From: Beroe forskalii
Lineage: Eukaryota; Ctenophora; Nuda; Beroida; Beroidae
Direction of reading: 5' to 3'
Length of the DNA stretch: 64,000 bases
Assembly (NCBI GenBank): GCA_011033025.1
Contig: WFMF01000053.1
Coordinates: forward strand, 434,001 to 498,000
Part shown: positions 21,769 to 33,660 of the stretch, in pieces
Numbering within the stretch: position 1 is the stretch's first letter
How the letters are laid out: each line of letters starts with the position of its first letter
Made by a program: the position numbers and the translations under genes
The notes under the pieces: generated by a model
What the model saw: the letters and a program-made list of their open reading frames with translations, nothing else
What the model was told of the DNA's origin: nothing
Databases searched by the model: none

Positions 21769-24656
21769 CTAAAATTTACCAAAATACCTCCTTCTCCGTT
21801 CATTTTTGCTGACAAAAGCTTTTGCTATACCCTTAATGTTAACTTTATCAGTCAATGACTTATGAGCATGAAGAATCATGAAATGGTTTAAGTGTTCCTG
21901 AGTAATTCTATTTCGCAGATACGTCTTTATTCTCCGTAGAGCTGAAAAGCTACGCTCTGCCGTCGCATTTGATAGAGGAATAGTTAGATAGAGTCTGAAT
22001 AATTTATGCAGTTCATCATAGACACATTTCAGGCCAGGTTGTTGATTGAATATGTCCATAATTGTTCTAAGCGAAGTTACCCTCTTAACACCAGGGTCTG
22101 CTGATGAGATGACTCTTTGAAGCATATCAAGATTTTTCTTGAGTTGAGGCACGTCGATGTCTCCACTGAGCATTTCTGCAAGATTGTTCCTAGTAATGTC
22201 AAATTCTTCATTATTAGCAGCATTTATGACAAGATCCTCAATAGAAATCAAAAAGTTCAACGTTTTCTGATCAAATCGACGATTGATTTCAGTTATGAGA
22301 AGGTCTATGATTTCAAAAAAGTTTATTCTATACATTTGCTCCGGAGATTCCCAGCTACTACCACATCCTGCATCAGAGACAAAATAAGCATTGAGTTTTT
22401 TGGGAATCCTTCTCTTTCGAGGTAAAACGGGTCCCTCCAAATCAAGTTCTTCACACCTTAATTTAGCCTCCTCGAATAAGTCTGTGAAATGTTTTTCTGT
22501 TCGTAACTCACTGAGATACTTGATAAGACTATCCTTAAGAACTCTTACCGTGCCTGCATCTAACTGTTTGGATTGGAGCTGCTTAGCCATCTCTTCAGCT
22601 GGTGCAAAAACTTTCATGCTCATGAAAAGCCCGAAGACTGTTGAAAACTTCTCGAGGGTCGCTAGAAGTCCAGGAGCCATCTTGGCCCCTTCAGAAGTTC
22701 CCCCATTATCCCGTATGTCAACTAACGTGTCCATTAGAACTTCATAGTTGAGAAGCACACTAGTCAGTGAAGCTGTTCTGCAAGTCCATCGTGTTGGGCA
22801 GAGCGGCCGGAGACTTGCAGTGGCAGAAAGTTGACCAGAACTCTCAGCAGAACTCTGCAAGTCTTTGAACACAGCCAATCTGAAGAAAAGTTATATAATT
22901 GTTAGTTGTTATGATTGTTAGTTGTTATAATTGCGTTACAACTGTTATAATGTCGATACCATCATAAAAGCACAATATGATGTATTGCCAGTTCGGCATA
23001 TATCTAAGTCTTATATCATATTATCATTATATAGTCGTATATACATAGAGTATACGAAGGTTTACCATAATATCATACCCATACAATAACCATTGAAAAA
23101 TAAGGCTGTATTTAGCACACGTTATAATCCAAGGCAGACTTCTCATACCTCTTCGGGGAAGCTCTGACAACAGTACAAATGCTTTGAACTGTAGTAAAAG
23201 TCTGTGAAATGACTTCGTTGACTGATGCAGCTTCCTGCAATACCAGATTGAGGTTGTGTGAAAGACAGTGTGTCGGAAGAGCTTTGGGGTTCGTCTCCTG
23301 TATCTTGGCTGCCACACCATTCTGCTTTCCTTGCAGAACTGATGCTCCATCGTATGTCTGCCCTCTGAAGAATGAAATGTTATGTTGATAACAGTTGATT
23401 GCAGGCTTGTTCACTATCACTCTCGTGAAGTTGAACTATACAGGTTTCTGTTAAAGGGACACACTTCGATTGAAGGCCAGATGGGAGTTCACCACATATG
23501 TCTTAGTTTATGATGGGTTAAAAGGAAGTTAAAAGGAACCCCTCGCTCGGATTCACTTACGAAGAAAGAATTATAAAAAAACGCTTATGATATAGGTTTC
23601 TACAAAATTTTGATAGAGGTTGTTGAATACGCGAAAAAATTCGTGAAAATACGACCGAACGACCGATTTAAGCAATATTCAAAAATTGTAAGAAAAATAC
23701 GGCAGTTTTTACCAAAAAATACGTATAATATTTTTTGAAATATTTCTTGAAACGAAAGTATCCAAACATTCAACAACTCAACAATAGCTGGGAAGGTCTC
23801 TGGATATAATATTGACTCCTCGCCTCCATAATTGTGCGAGGGTATTGTAATCAGACGGCAATAATTTGAAGAAGTTGCATCATAATTTGCTCTTACCTCA
23901 AGCAAGACATATCAAGGTCCAGGTCTCCAAGTGCTCCCTCAATCGCTGTCACGATACTGTCCGCATCACACTTGCTGAGAGCATGCAGGCCTACTACGTC
24001 TTCATGCACTGTATAATCGTCATCTACCCACCGTATGATTAGAGACATCTGCTCAACCCCTGAAGACAAAATTGTGTCATTATATACCTCATCGGACATA
24101 ACATGGCCGCTAGATGTCCATAATTATCTCCTCCCATTAAATTATGTCCGACCATAAAATGTTCGTCCAATGCCCATCTAATATATACATATATCATCTG
24201 CCCAAATTATGTCCCCTGATGCATCCTTAGCCATTATGGGGCCTATCAAATGAATCACTATCATATTATACAGTAAGATTTATGCACTTGAACTGAAAAT
24301 ATTGGGCTTCACAACGGCTTTAGCGCAAAAGTTGTTAAATAAAACACTAACATACCGGTTATATCACTGGTCTCATCCACAACGATCGAAAACAGCTTTG
24401 CATCCTTGATCTTTCCGACGATCCCAGTGAGGACATCGTCATACATCAGTCTGACCAGCTCAGAGTTGATCTGGTGAGAAATGTAGTCCCCCTTGTTGAG
24501 ATATGACTTCATCCCCTCCACTGAGGAAAGCGAGAGGATTTGTCGTAGGTTTCCCTCTGCTTCGTCAGAATTCCGGGCGGCAATGTTCTGTCTTGCCAGC
24601 AGCCTCAGGTACTTAATCTGTTCCAGCAAACAGTTCCTACGTCGAGTTCTGGTCTC
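21769..24656 (-). CDS. hAT-superfamily (ZMYM1/DUF4371-like) transposase-derived protein, four exons visible
   Basis: Exons on the minus strand are 24656-24356, 24059-23897, 23364-23149 and 22879-21769. All junctions keep phase (ITG|VEQ, CLR|GQTYDGA, PKR|LAVFKD). The protein has a DUF4371/RNase H-like hAT core: FSIVVDETSDITG (first catalytic Asp), RGQTYDGASVLQG (second Asp), THCLSHNLNLVL, then the C-terminal dimerisation region LPLSNATAERSFSALRR-like (IPLSNATAERSFSALRR, with the catalytic Glu). About 600 residues are visible with no stops. An N-terminal zinc finger (TTF/MYM) would be expected upstream of 24656, where I find no clear exon. The introns are unusual for a young DNA transposon and suggest either a domesticated gene or an intron-bearing hAT such as those annotated as ZMYM1-like. 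hAT termini were not identified around it. Confidence 0.85.
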
Positions 24657-25031
24657 CTGTAAAATATCAAAATTTATATCATATGTTATTATCATTAAGA
24701 GTGAGATTACGGAGTAGAATTCGAAAATATTCCCGATGTCAGTTTTGTTAAATCAGATTCATTTATTTTGCCGCAGAAACTTCTTCTTTTGCCGCAGAAA
24801 CTATAATTATCATTAATCAGTATTTTGATGACACACTAATAAACTTTATTCCTTTGAAAATGTTCGAAAGATTTCAATTAACAAATTTGAACAATCAATA
24901 TTTCGATAAACATGTGTATTAATGAATTAAATACTAATAGCAGCGTGGAACTGACTGCACAATAAGAGTACCAGGCTAACCACGATGTTTCACATTTGAA
25001 AATTCCAATAAAACTGATATGCATTTCATAA
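24657..25031. other. No gene; possible upstream exon region of the hAT-like gene
   Basis: AT-rich sequence. A short repeated phrase TTTGCCGCAGAAACT occurs at 24766 and 24789. No zinc-finger exon was found. Confidence 0.45.
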
Positions 25032-25341
25032 GGGAGCCGTCACATATTTAAACGTCAAAACCCGAAGGGAGGGGTTTCCAATTAATGCTGAAAGATGATG
25101 GCATAGGAAAGTAGAGGGTTTGAACTCTGCTGACGTCAGCAAAATTCTTGAAATTTTACATCCTAAAAAGTTAAAAGGATACGATTTCAAAACTTTTTCG
25201 CGTAAAATATTTTGTTTTGGGAGTACCCATTGCATTTCTGCAATACTTTATTGGCCTTTATTTAACTGGCCCTTAAAAGGACGAAAACGACGTTGGAGAT
25301 TTTTGTACAAAGGGCCGGTTGAAAAAAGGCCGGTCAAATTA

Positions 25342-26511
25342 GACCCCAACTAATCGTGACATGACGCGTCACGTCACGCGTCACGTCATGCGTCCCCTGT
25401 TCTAACTAATCGTGACGTGACGCGTCACGTCACGCGTCATGTCACGATTAGTTAGAACAGGGGACGCGTCCCCTGTTCGGAAGAAAATCCTAACTAATCG
25501 TGACGTGACGCGTCACGTCACGATCTCGCGCGCGCATTTCTTCTAGATTTTGACTTAGGATGTCAATGAGCAGAGCGAGAATCAGTGGCAAACAAAGAAA
25601 CAAAAAGTAACTTCAAATGATTTCTGACAAGTCAAGAGACAAGACGTCTTAAACAACTCAAGATAAAGGTTAAAACTTCAACTTAGACTTGTTTTATTTG
25701 CCCAAAAATAATGCATAAACGCATCAGGCAAATAATCAATCCATCGATTGTCAACAACATTGAACGAACAATCAATAATGCGAGACACAACCAGAAAGTA
25801 TACAGTACACAGAGCAAAGACAAGCAACATATCAGAGAACAACACAAGAGAAATTTGGTGTCAGCTGATGAGGTAGGCGTTGACGCCTGCTGTAGGCTGA
25901 TCAGGTGATCTATGTCTCATATCAACCGTCCTTGCATTATCACCTGATCACTGGTCAGCCTACAGCAGGCGTCAACGCCTACCTCATCAGCTGACACCAT
26001 TTCTCTTGTGTTGTTCTCTGATATGTTGCTTGTCTTTGCTCTGTGTACTGTATACTTTCTGGTTGTGTCTCGCATTATTGATTGTTCGTTCAATGTTGTT
26101 GACAATCGATGGATTGATTATTTGCCTGATGCGTTTATGCATTATTTTTGGGCAAATAAAACAAGTCTAAGTTGAAGTTTTAACCTTTATCTTGAGTTGT
26201 TTAAGACGTCTTGTCTCTTGACTTGTCAGAAATCATTTGAAGTTACTTTTTGTTTCTTTGTTTGCCACTGATTCTCGCTCTGCTCATTGACATCCTAAGT
26301 CAAAATCTAGAAGAAATGCACGCACGAGATCGTGACGTGACGCGTCACGTCACGATTAGTTAGGATTTTCTTCCGAACAGGGGACGCGTCCCCTGTTCTA
26401 ACTAATCGTGACATGACGCGTGACGTGACGCGTCACGTCACGATTAGTTAGAACAGGGGACGCATGACGTGACGCGTGACGTGACACGTCATGTCACGAT
26501 TAGTTGGGGTC
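25342..26511. repeat. 1170-bp giant palindrome
   Basis: Arms of about 565 bp are near-perfect inverted copies. The left starts GACCCCAACTAATCGTGAC and the right ends at the matching GTTGGGGTC. The spacer is about 30 bases near 25910-25940. Each arm begins with tandem GTGACGCGTCACGTCACG blocks and AGAACAGGGGACGCGTCC. TTA is present on both outer flanks. The short ORFs in the arms mirror each other and are not genes. Confidence 0.9.
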
Positions 26512-26809
26512 TTAGAGGCCAGTAATTTAGATCAAATGAAAATTTTATGAATTGGCTTATACAGTGCTCAATTCTCTTGAACGCCATAACATTACACAAT
26601 AATGACCTAAATCATCATATTAGACTGGGATTTGGGCCTTTTGATGCAATTAAAAATGGTTTAAGCGGTCATTTTAGAGCATAAAATCCTTGATCTGGCA
26701 ACGAATAGAAAAGTTTTTGTCCAAGAGGCCGATTAAAAGGTTCAAAAATTATTCGATTTTTGTCCATAGGGCCGGTTAATAAAAAGGCCGGCTAAATAAA
26801 GGCCAATAA

Positions 26810-27086
26810 GGGTCGTACGAGTGAATTTCGACGACACACCTGCGGCACACCTGCGACATACCTGCGACACAACTCAAACATAAGTTCTATTGTTATTGTG
26901 ATACAACCACGACACACCTACGACACACCTGCGACACAACTCGCAGGTGTGTCGCAGTTGTGTCGTGGATGTGTCGTAGGCGTGTTGTGGATGTGTCGCA
27001 GGTGTGTCGCAGGTGTGTCGTAGGTGTGTCGTAGGTGTAACGCAGGTGTGTCGCAGGTGTGTCGTCGAAATTCACTCGTACGACCC
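26810..27086. repeat. 277-bp palindrome of GACACACCTGC units
   Basis: GGGTCGTACGAGTGAATTTC at the left matches its reverse complement at the right end (27086). Between are tandem ACACACCTGCG units on the left and the reverse CGCAGGTGTGT on the right. CAATAA flanks both ends, a 6-bp candidate duplication. Confidence 0.85.
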
Positions 27087-27615
27087 CAATAAGGTATGAT
27101 ATCTATATTTCTAAATTAATTGGGTACGTGACAGGCCATTTAATTATTAACTGTGGTTTTCCTGTAACAAGAAGGACCAAATTTTGTTCGATAAAATGAA
27201 TCACACCACACGTACATGATTGATGTTAATATCTGTTGTTTCGATCCGAAACTATCAAAATTTGTTTTGCAAATTGGGGGGGGGGGAGGTATGGTCGATG
27301 ATGATATCAGCAAGGGGAAGGGGTCACCGGTCACCCAATGATGGCATGAGATGACAGACGGGGGAAGGTGGTTGAAATGACCAAATAGAGCTGACGTAAT
27401 ATGTGACGGCTCCCATAAAAGGACAATATCCAATTTTTCTTCAACTTCTGACTTATATTATTACAAGCTCATATCTCTTTTTTATCACCAACTCATATAT
27501 TCAAGCGCCAACGGCCAAGCCTGAGATACAAATGGGGTTTCCATAAAAAGCACGGAATGTGGAGCCAAAGCCTCGTGAGTTCGGACTAAAATCTTGAAAT
27601 GACATCAATTACTTG

Positions 27616-29947
27616 GGGGTAGGGGGGGGGGCAACGCCGAAAACCCCATAAACCTCGAGAAATGAGTCCCCCATTTGGTTTTTTTCATATCCACTTTGGG
27701 GTTTTTGGGGGTTTAAATTTGCAGATATTGCCAAAAATCAACAACTAAAATGGTACCATTTCAGAACAGGGTCGAAAATATTCAACAAAAATTGCAGCAT
27801 TTGAAAAAAATACAGAAAATTCTCTTTAAAAAATGGTATCATTTCTGAATTAGTTCAAAATTCCTCAACAAAAAATGGTACCATTTGAGAAGGAGGAAAA
27901 TCCAAAGAGGAGCAAATATTCTCAACAAAAATACCAAACAGAAATGGTACCATTCCAGGAAAGGATTGAAAATCCCCAACTAAAATGGTCCCATTTCGGA
28001 AAGACGTAGAAAATCGTCAATTAATTGGTACCATTTCAGAAAGGTATGACGCGAAAAAAAACAACTTTGCTTAAAATAGTAGCAGATCACTAGTGAATCA
28101 CTTCTACGTATATCCCGCAACGCGTGCCTAATTAGATCACCCTCATTAGAGCCCTCAAAGATTCCTATTTCTGCAGCAATACAGCACCCTGCGCTGCATA
28201 TCAATATCAACAACAGTACGCTAGAGATACAGCGAGGCTAATTGCATTATAATTACAGTCTTGGTACTACATTCCACTTTTCACCCGCATAATTATGACA
28301 TTGATTAATATCATTTGATTCACCAGGCTGAAAAATTTTTAAAAACAAATGCTTTATGCGATAAAACGAACAGTTTCAACAGTCAATTCAATCTTTTTTG
28401 ACTGGATCACTACAGCCAGTGTAATTTCCATGTGAGTCCAGAATGAACTGATGTTGGAGTGTGGAGATGCTCAACGAACTGGTGTCAGAGTGCACTGTTC
28501 TCAGAGTGCATTGGACATTGGTGTGAAATTGAACTGGTGTCACAGTTGGGTGCTGGTGCCTGAGCGCAAGGTGCCTGCTGACAGAAGGCACCAGTGTCAG
28601 AGTGAATGGTGTCAAGAGTGCAATTAATGGTGTCACTGTAATTAGAGTTTACTGGTGTCAGGCTCATAGTGCGCTTGTATCAGAATGCACTGGTAATGGT
28701 GTTAGAGTAAACTCGTGTCAGAGTGCGCTGCTGTCAAAGCACACTCATATTTCAGAGTGACGTGGTGTTAGAGTGCACTGGTGTCAGAGTGTACTGTTGT
28801 CAAATGCGCTGGTGTCCGAGTGATGTGGTGTCTGCAGAGTGCGCTGGTGTCAGAGTGCACTCCAGAGTCAAAGAGTCAGAGTGTACTGGTGCTAGAGTGC
28901 ACTATAATTAGAGTTTCAATGTGGTGTCAGACTCAGGGTGTGTTTGTATAAGAGAGTGCTGGTGTTGCAGTGTACTGGTGTCAGAGTGCACTGGTCTTAT
29001 GGTCTAAGAGTGCGCTGGTGTCAGAACCGATTGGTGTCAGAGCGGACTGGTGTCAGATCAGAGTGCACTGGTTTCGGAGTGCATTGGTCTAGGAGTGCGC
29101 TGGTGTCTGAGTGTACTGGTCAGAACGCTGAAGATTCGTTATTGTTGAAACTTGAAATGCATAGTTTAATTCGTTTTAACTATTAAGCTATTATTATGGT
29201 AATTAAAAAGTTCGAAAAACCTTATTACAGTGTGTTAACAAGAGAACATAATTAGCCGAGGTGTATAAAACGAGAAACATGTATTTTACAGCACAACATG
29301 ACACTAAACACGAACAGAAACATGGAACGCAATGTAAACAATACATGATCAGAGGCGAAGGTGCTGTATTGCTGCATCCGGCACAAATTAGTTTATCCAA
29401 TTAGACCGGTAATACATGAAATTTACACGCCCATACTTACCACAAGTTTTTGTTATGCTATAAGGATCACATTAAGCCAATAAAATGTATATGTTAATTT
29501 TTCATGATTATCGCGTCATGCACCTTTAAATGGTAGGTACCATTTCAAAAGTGGGTCAAAAATCCTTAGCAAAAAATGGTATCATTTCAGAAAAGAATCG
29601 AAAATCCTCAAAGGGTCGAAATCCTCAATTGAAATAGTACCATTTCAGAAAAGATCGATTGACCTCAACTTAAATGGTACCATTTCAAAATTGGATCAAA
29701 CATCCTCATGGAAATTGGTACCATTTCAAAAAAGGTCGAAAATCCTTGCCTGAAACGGTACCATTTGAGGGGAGAGCCGAATATCCACAGTACCATTTCG
29801 AATTTCGAAAGATAATCGAATTTTCCGACCGAAAAACGGTGATTTTTATCAGTTTAGCCTCCTTTAACCCCCATAAACCCCCGAAAGATTTAACCCCCAT
29901 TTGACAATTTTAATATCCACCTGGGGTTTTTCGAAGTTGCCCCCCCC
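27616..29947. mobile_element. 2332-bp hAT-like non-autonomous element
   Basis: An exact 8-bp duplication ATTACTTG flanks it (27608-27615 and 29948-29955). Ends are G-rich inverted repeats: GGGGGGGGCAACGCCGAAAA at the left, and the right end read in reverse GGGGGGGCAACTTCGAAAA. Both ends carry subterminal arrays of the palindrome AAATGGTACCATTT with AGAAAAGGATCGAAAATCC spacers, at 27740-28045 and 29525-29790. The centre is a minisatellite. No transposase. An 8-bp duplication points to the hAT superfamily. Confidence 0.85.
28440..29130 (+). repeat. GAGTGCACTGGTGTCA minisatellite
   Basis: About 690 bp of degenerate 16-18 bp units based on CAGAGTGCACTGGTGT, with interspersed variants. It is the core of the hAT-like element. 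Confidence 0.85.
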
Positions 29948-30147
29948 ATTACTTGTATAAGAAGGTAGGAAACTCTGACTTTAAAAATAAAATATTATGA
30001 AAAGCAAACAAAGATGTCAGTCTTTGATATGTAATTATAGATGCCACACCACAGTTCAATAATTTGTTCTCGAGGCAACGATATATTTCTAAACCATTGT
30101 CAGTCATTAGCACCATTCATACATTCATACTCAGCTGACGACAATAA

Positions 30148-31146
30148 TCATATGATTTTCGAAAGCTTCTGATTTTTAACTTTCTCGTACCATTCAAACG
30201 TTTTCAACTTGCTCCCGAATAAGTTCACGATGTGATTGTAGTCTCTCAATCTCTCATTATGGTAGCTGCTGAACTGAGTAGGACCACTTCGTGTACCTCT
30301 TCGTCGTGTGCTGTGCGTAACAGAGTGATATCTGGGTTGGTCGCTTCTGCCAGCTCCTGAAGGCATTATAATTTGATAATTTCTATCATTCTTAATATAT
30401 GATGATCACTAAGCTCCCAGAAGAAACTGATATCAATATAACGAGACTTATTACGAAACAACTTCGGAATAATTCAAGTGATCACTTGCACAGTGATTCA
30501 AAGACGAAGTCCAATATGGTACTAATCAATAGTCATATTCCAAGTAAATTGCAATAAATGTTAAAAATTGTGAGCGTGACAGGAGATTTCGTAAGTCAAA
30601 TTACCTTCACAACCATCGCTCTTCAGAAGCTCACAACAGAGTCCATACCAGCTAAGGCCCCTAGCTAAGGAACAGGTTGAGGGTCCTCTGATTAGTTTGA
30701 TGCAGGCATTGTTGCATCCATCCAATCTTCGCCACCTTGTCTTTCTGTAATTAATGGATGAAAATGTACTTCAGATGGCATATTGGACAGTAAATGAGTA
30801 AAATAGATAGAGACTTGGTAAACTTTATGTTTCAGTTTTTAACTATACTACAGTAGGTATTACCACTGTTTTTGCAAATATGATTATCTATCCTATACTT
30901 AGTCCTTTATGGGAGGCCCTTTTAACAGATTTTAAATTTGACTTGGTGCCTACCCCCAGCACATCCCAGATGCTTCATTATATAACCCAGAGAAAAATAT
31001 ATTTTACGTTTTGTGCTGTTAAAATTTATAATTGAATTGAATTGAATAAAGTAAAAATATATCAATAAGCATCGTACCTGATACTTAAATGCAAGCAAGC
31101 ATTGTTTCTTCTTAACTGTATGACACGCAACCACTGGCAACTGATA
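30148..31146 (-). CDS. Unrecognised spliced cysteine-rich protein (3' part)
   Basis: Three minus-strand exons join in phase: 31146-31078, 30744-30605 and 30356-30148 (TGA at 30150-30148). The reading starts ISCQWLRVIQLRRNNACLHL, continues TRWRRLDGCNNACIKLIRG, then PSTCSLARGLSWYGLCCELL and KSDGCEG. It ends in a basic tail with RRRGTRSG and FGSKLKTFEWYEKV. Eight cysteines fall within the first two exons and NNAC occurs twice. The pattern suggests a disulfide-rich extracellular peptide or domain. The 5' exon(s) with a signal peptide are not found. I do not recognise the family; candidates are a secreted peptide hormone or an antimicrobial peptide, but nothing is diagnostic. Exon 30744-30605 has clean AG/GT sites. 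Confidence 0.55.
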
Positions 31147-31149
31147 CTG

Positions 31150-33260
31150 GAAAGAGTAATTGTATGATTTATCAAATTGGCTCAACTGAGGCAAGAAACA
31201 TAACTCAACAGTCAACAGTATGAAAACTGAATTTGATGAAGATGCTTGATTGCCTGATTGGATTAACATCAATTTTTGAGGTTTCACATCTACGGCCATT
31301 TGCAACTTGTTCCAAGGCATCCATAAGCAAGTAGTGCAATCATTTTAGAAAATGCAAATCCATGGTTTACCATGGGGATTTCTCACGTAAGTGGTCTTAG
31401 GAAATCATGAAAAAGATTCTAAGAAAAGCCATCCATAAAGGACATCCACCAAATTTCGGACATTTAAGTCCCCTTCCTCACCCTTGTCCGCAATCCAAAA
31501 CCCCATCTCAGACATCTACATTTTTCTCAAAATGACTAAATTCTTTGAAAAATCAACACAGAATCCATCAAAATTTCGGAAAATTACCGATGTCCACATT
31601 TGGCCATACCCCCTCCCCCTATGTCCACAAAAATCCACATTGGTCAGAGTAACCCTCCCCCATTGTTTATGCAACATACTTACCAGTTCATTGTTCCATA
31701 TCTGTGAATAAAACATTATGCAATCATGAGAATGGCAGTTCATTGTTGTCATATCTGTGTAGGAATCATTTCACTGCTCAATTCATGAGAATGGCAACAT
31801 GCATCCTCCACACCTACTAGCACATCATTTCTCCAAGCCTTATAAACACTTCAGCCTGATTATCCTTGGCACTGGCTACAGGATAGTTTTGGTATGAACA
31901 ATAGATCACAATCATGAAAAACATACTCATTAATAATAATTATTTGGTTTTCCCAGTCCCATGTTAAGTGTCAGGCTATTCATACAGCTAGATGCTCCAG
32001 GTGAGTAGACTAAGCTACAACAAGCTGAATAGCTATTCTTCCCTCTAAAAGCAACTAAAGATTGTGACAAACAGCCTAGTGGCAGAACACAGTCAGCAAC
32101 TTGCCAGTCTTGAATTTCAGAACCTATAAATCATGTCTCTATAATGGAGTACTATTTTCATTAGGGGCATGATTTCAGATACATCTGCATGCTTGTCTCA
32201 GACTCTCAAAGTTAATACATGATAACACATCATGCCTGCATGCTCAGATCAGTGTTTTGGCACTCTTAGAGCAGATGTACATGAAGTTTAACCATTTAGA
32301 TCAGTTATTGGAGCATTTTATTTTTTGCCAAGAAGGTGCTTATCACAATTATGGAATTTTCTGAATCCTTTAAAACACATCAATCTGCATGACTTAATTT
32401 CTCCAACTCTGGACTTGAACTTTTGACATGATATCTAGAGAAATTCTATGTAAGAACAGCCAAATCCAAATGAGTCACACCTAGATGAGTGGTGTGCAGG
32501 CATCATCAGGCCAATACCTACCTCAGCTTTCAGGGTGTTTAAATTGCGAGATTTGAGAGAGTAAAATAAAATAAAAAAGCATGGCATAATTAATTAATCA
32601 AGCAGAGCTTAAGTGAGTGAGGTAGAGTATTACGGATTACATTAGGAAGATTAGGAGGATCAGTCTGGATGAAAATCATGCAAGGAAACTGTTTTTAAAA
32701 AGTGTGAGCTTAAGGACATCAAGAAGTCGATGATTTCTAGGAACATATGCATAAACCTTATCATAGTAATCAGTACTGTGTGTGTGTGTGTGTGTGTGTG
32801 TGAATTTGGTTGTTTTTTATGTTTGTTCCTTTTCCGTGAGATGAAAAATTGTTACAGCCTGACAGCCAAATAAAATAGGAAAATTATTCCACAGAACAAT
32901 TAAATATTTCAACTGAAAAATGACTTACACTGAGCAAAATAATTAAAAGCAATTGAAATAGGCAGAAGTTCCAATTATATTACTGATCTACTGAATACTG
33001 AATAAACCTCACCATTTCTTAAGCATTTTAGCATGAGAAATGAATTAAAAGACCATAGCTAAAGTGAATATGTCCTCAAAGCAAAACATTTAACGTTATA
33101 ACATACTAACACATCATGGTGACATCTTGAATTTTACCTCGTGTTATAACACGAGGCAAAATATTATTTGTACATGTGACGGGCTTCAGGCCCTTGAGGT
33201 AGCTGAGGAAACTTATTTTGTGTGCGCTGCAGATCATATTCAGTATTCATCATAGGTTTA
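31150..33260. other. No gene seen; contains (GT)n and a dispersed repeat
   Basis: A (TG)13 tract lies near 32777-32802. A repeat at 32465-32550 (GATGAGTGGTGTGCAGGCAT, ACCTACCTCAGCTTTC) has an inverted partner at 42425-42515. A perfect 20-bp palindrome CCTCGTGTTATAACACGAGG is at about 33137-33156. No convincing exon. Confidence 0.5.
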
Positions 33261-33261
33261 A

Positions 33262-33660
33262 CCTCTAACCAGAGGTGGCGTGCCGCGCACCCTGTGCGCA
33301 AAACCAGGGCCCTGGTTAAGGTTAATTATTGGCCGCGCGCATCACCAACCAACAAACAAAGGCTCCCATTAAGAAAATAAAAACGCTGAGTTGAGCGTGG
33401 CTTTGCCCTAACCAGGACCATGGTCTCGTGCACAAAGTGCGCGGCGCCCCTGGTTTGGGGGAAAGCGTGGCTGTGGCGCTTCCCTAAGCCCCGTATAGGG
33501 CGTGCATGCACAAAGTGCGCCCTACGCTACCTACCCTTCCTGTTCTGAGGAAGGCGCGCAGACAGGGATATACGTGTTTAGCAAGCGCGTTCCCCTAACC
33601 AGGGCTCGCCGCGTCAAAATCGCGTACTCAAATATTTTCTCAAAAAGCGCGCGCACAAAC
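33262..33660. repeat. GC-rich dispersed repeat (CCTGGTT / GCGCGC type)
   Basis: Contains GCCGCGCACCCTGTGCGC, CCAGGGCCCTGGTT, CTAACCAGGACC, GCGCGGCGCCCCTGGTT and CTAAGCCCCGTATAGGG. The same phrases recur at 48935-49690 and 55700-56080. It stands out from its AT-rich surroundings. Origin unknown. Confidence 0.7.

Larger units (their letters stand above)
25032..27414. mobile_element. 2.4-kb composite inverted-repeat element with nested palindromes
   Basis: Ends GGGAGCCGTCACATATT (25032) and its exact reverse complement (ending 27414) are flanked by ATAA on both sides (25028-25031, 27415-27418). Inside is a second inverted pair, TTATTGGCCTTTATTTA at 25244 and TAAATAAAGGCCAATAA at 26793. Within that lies a 1.17-kb palindrome (25342-26511), and at 26810-27086 a 277-bp palindrome. 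No transposase ORF. The 4-bp duplication could be chance. Confidence 0.7.

Noticed and set aside
28388-29186. ORFs on both strands rich in CTGVRV or STLRH
   Set aside because: Artefacts of the GAGTGCACTGGTGTCA minisatellite.
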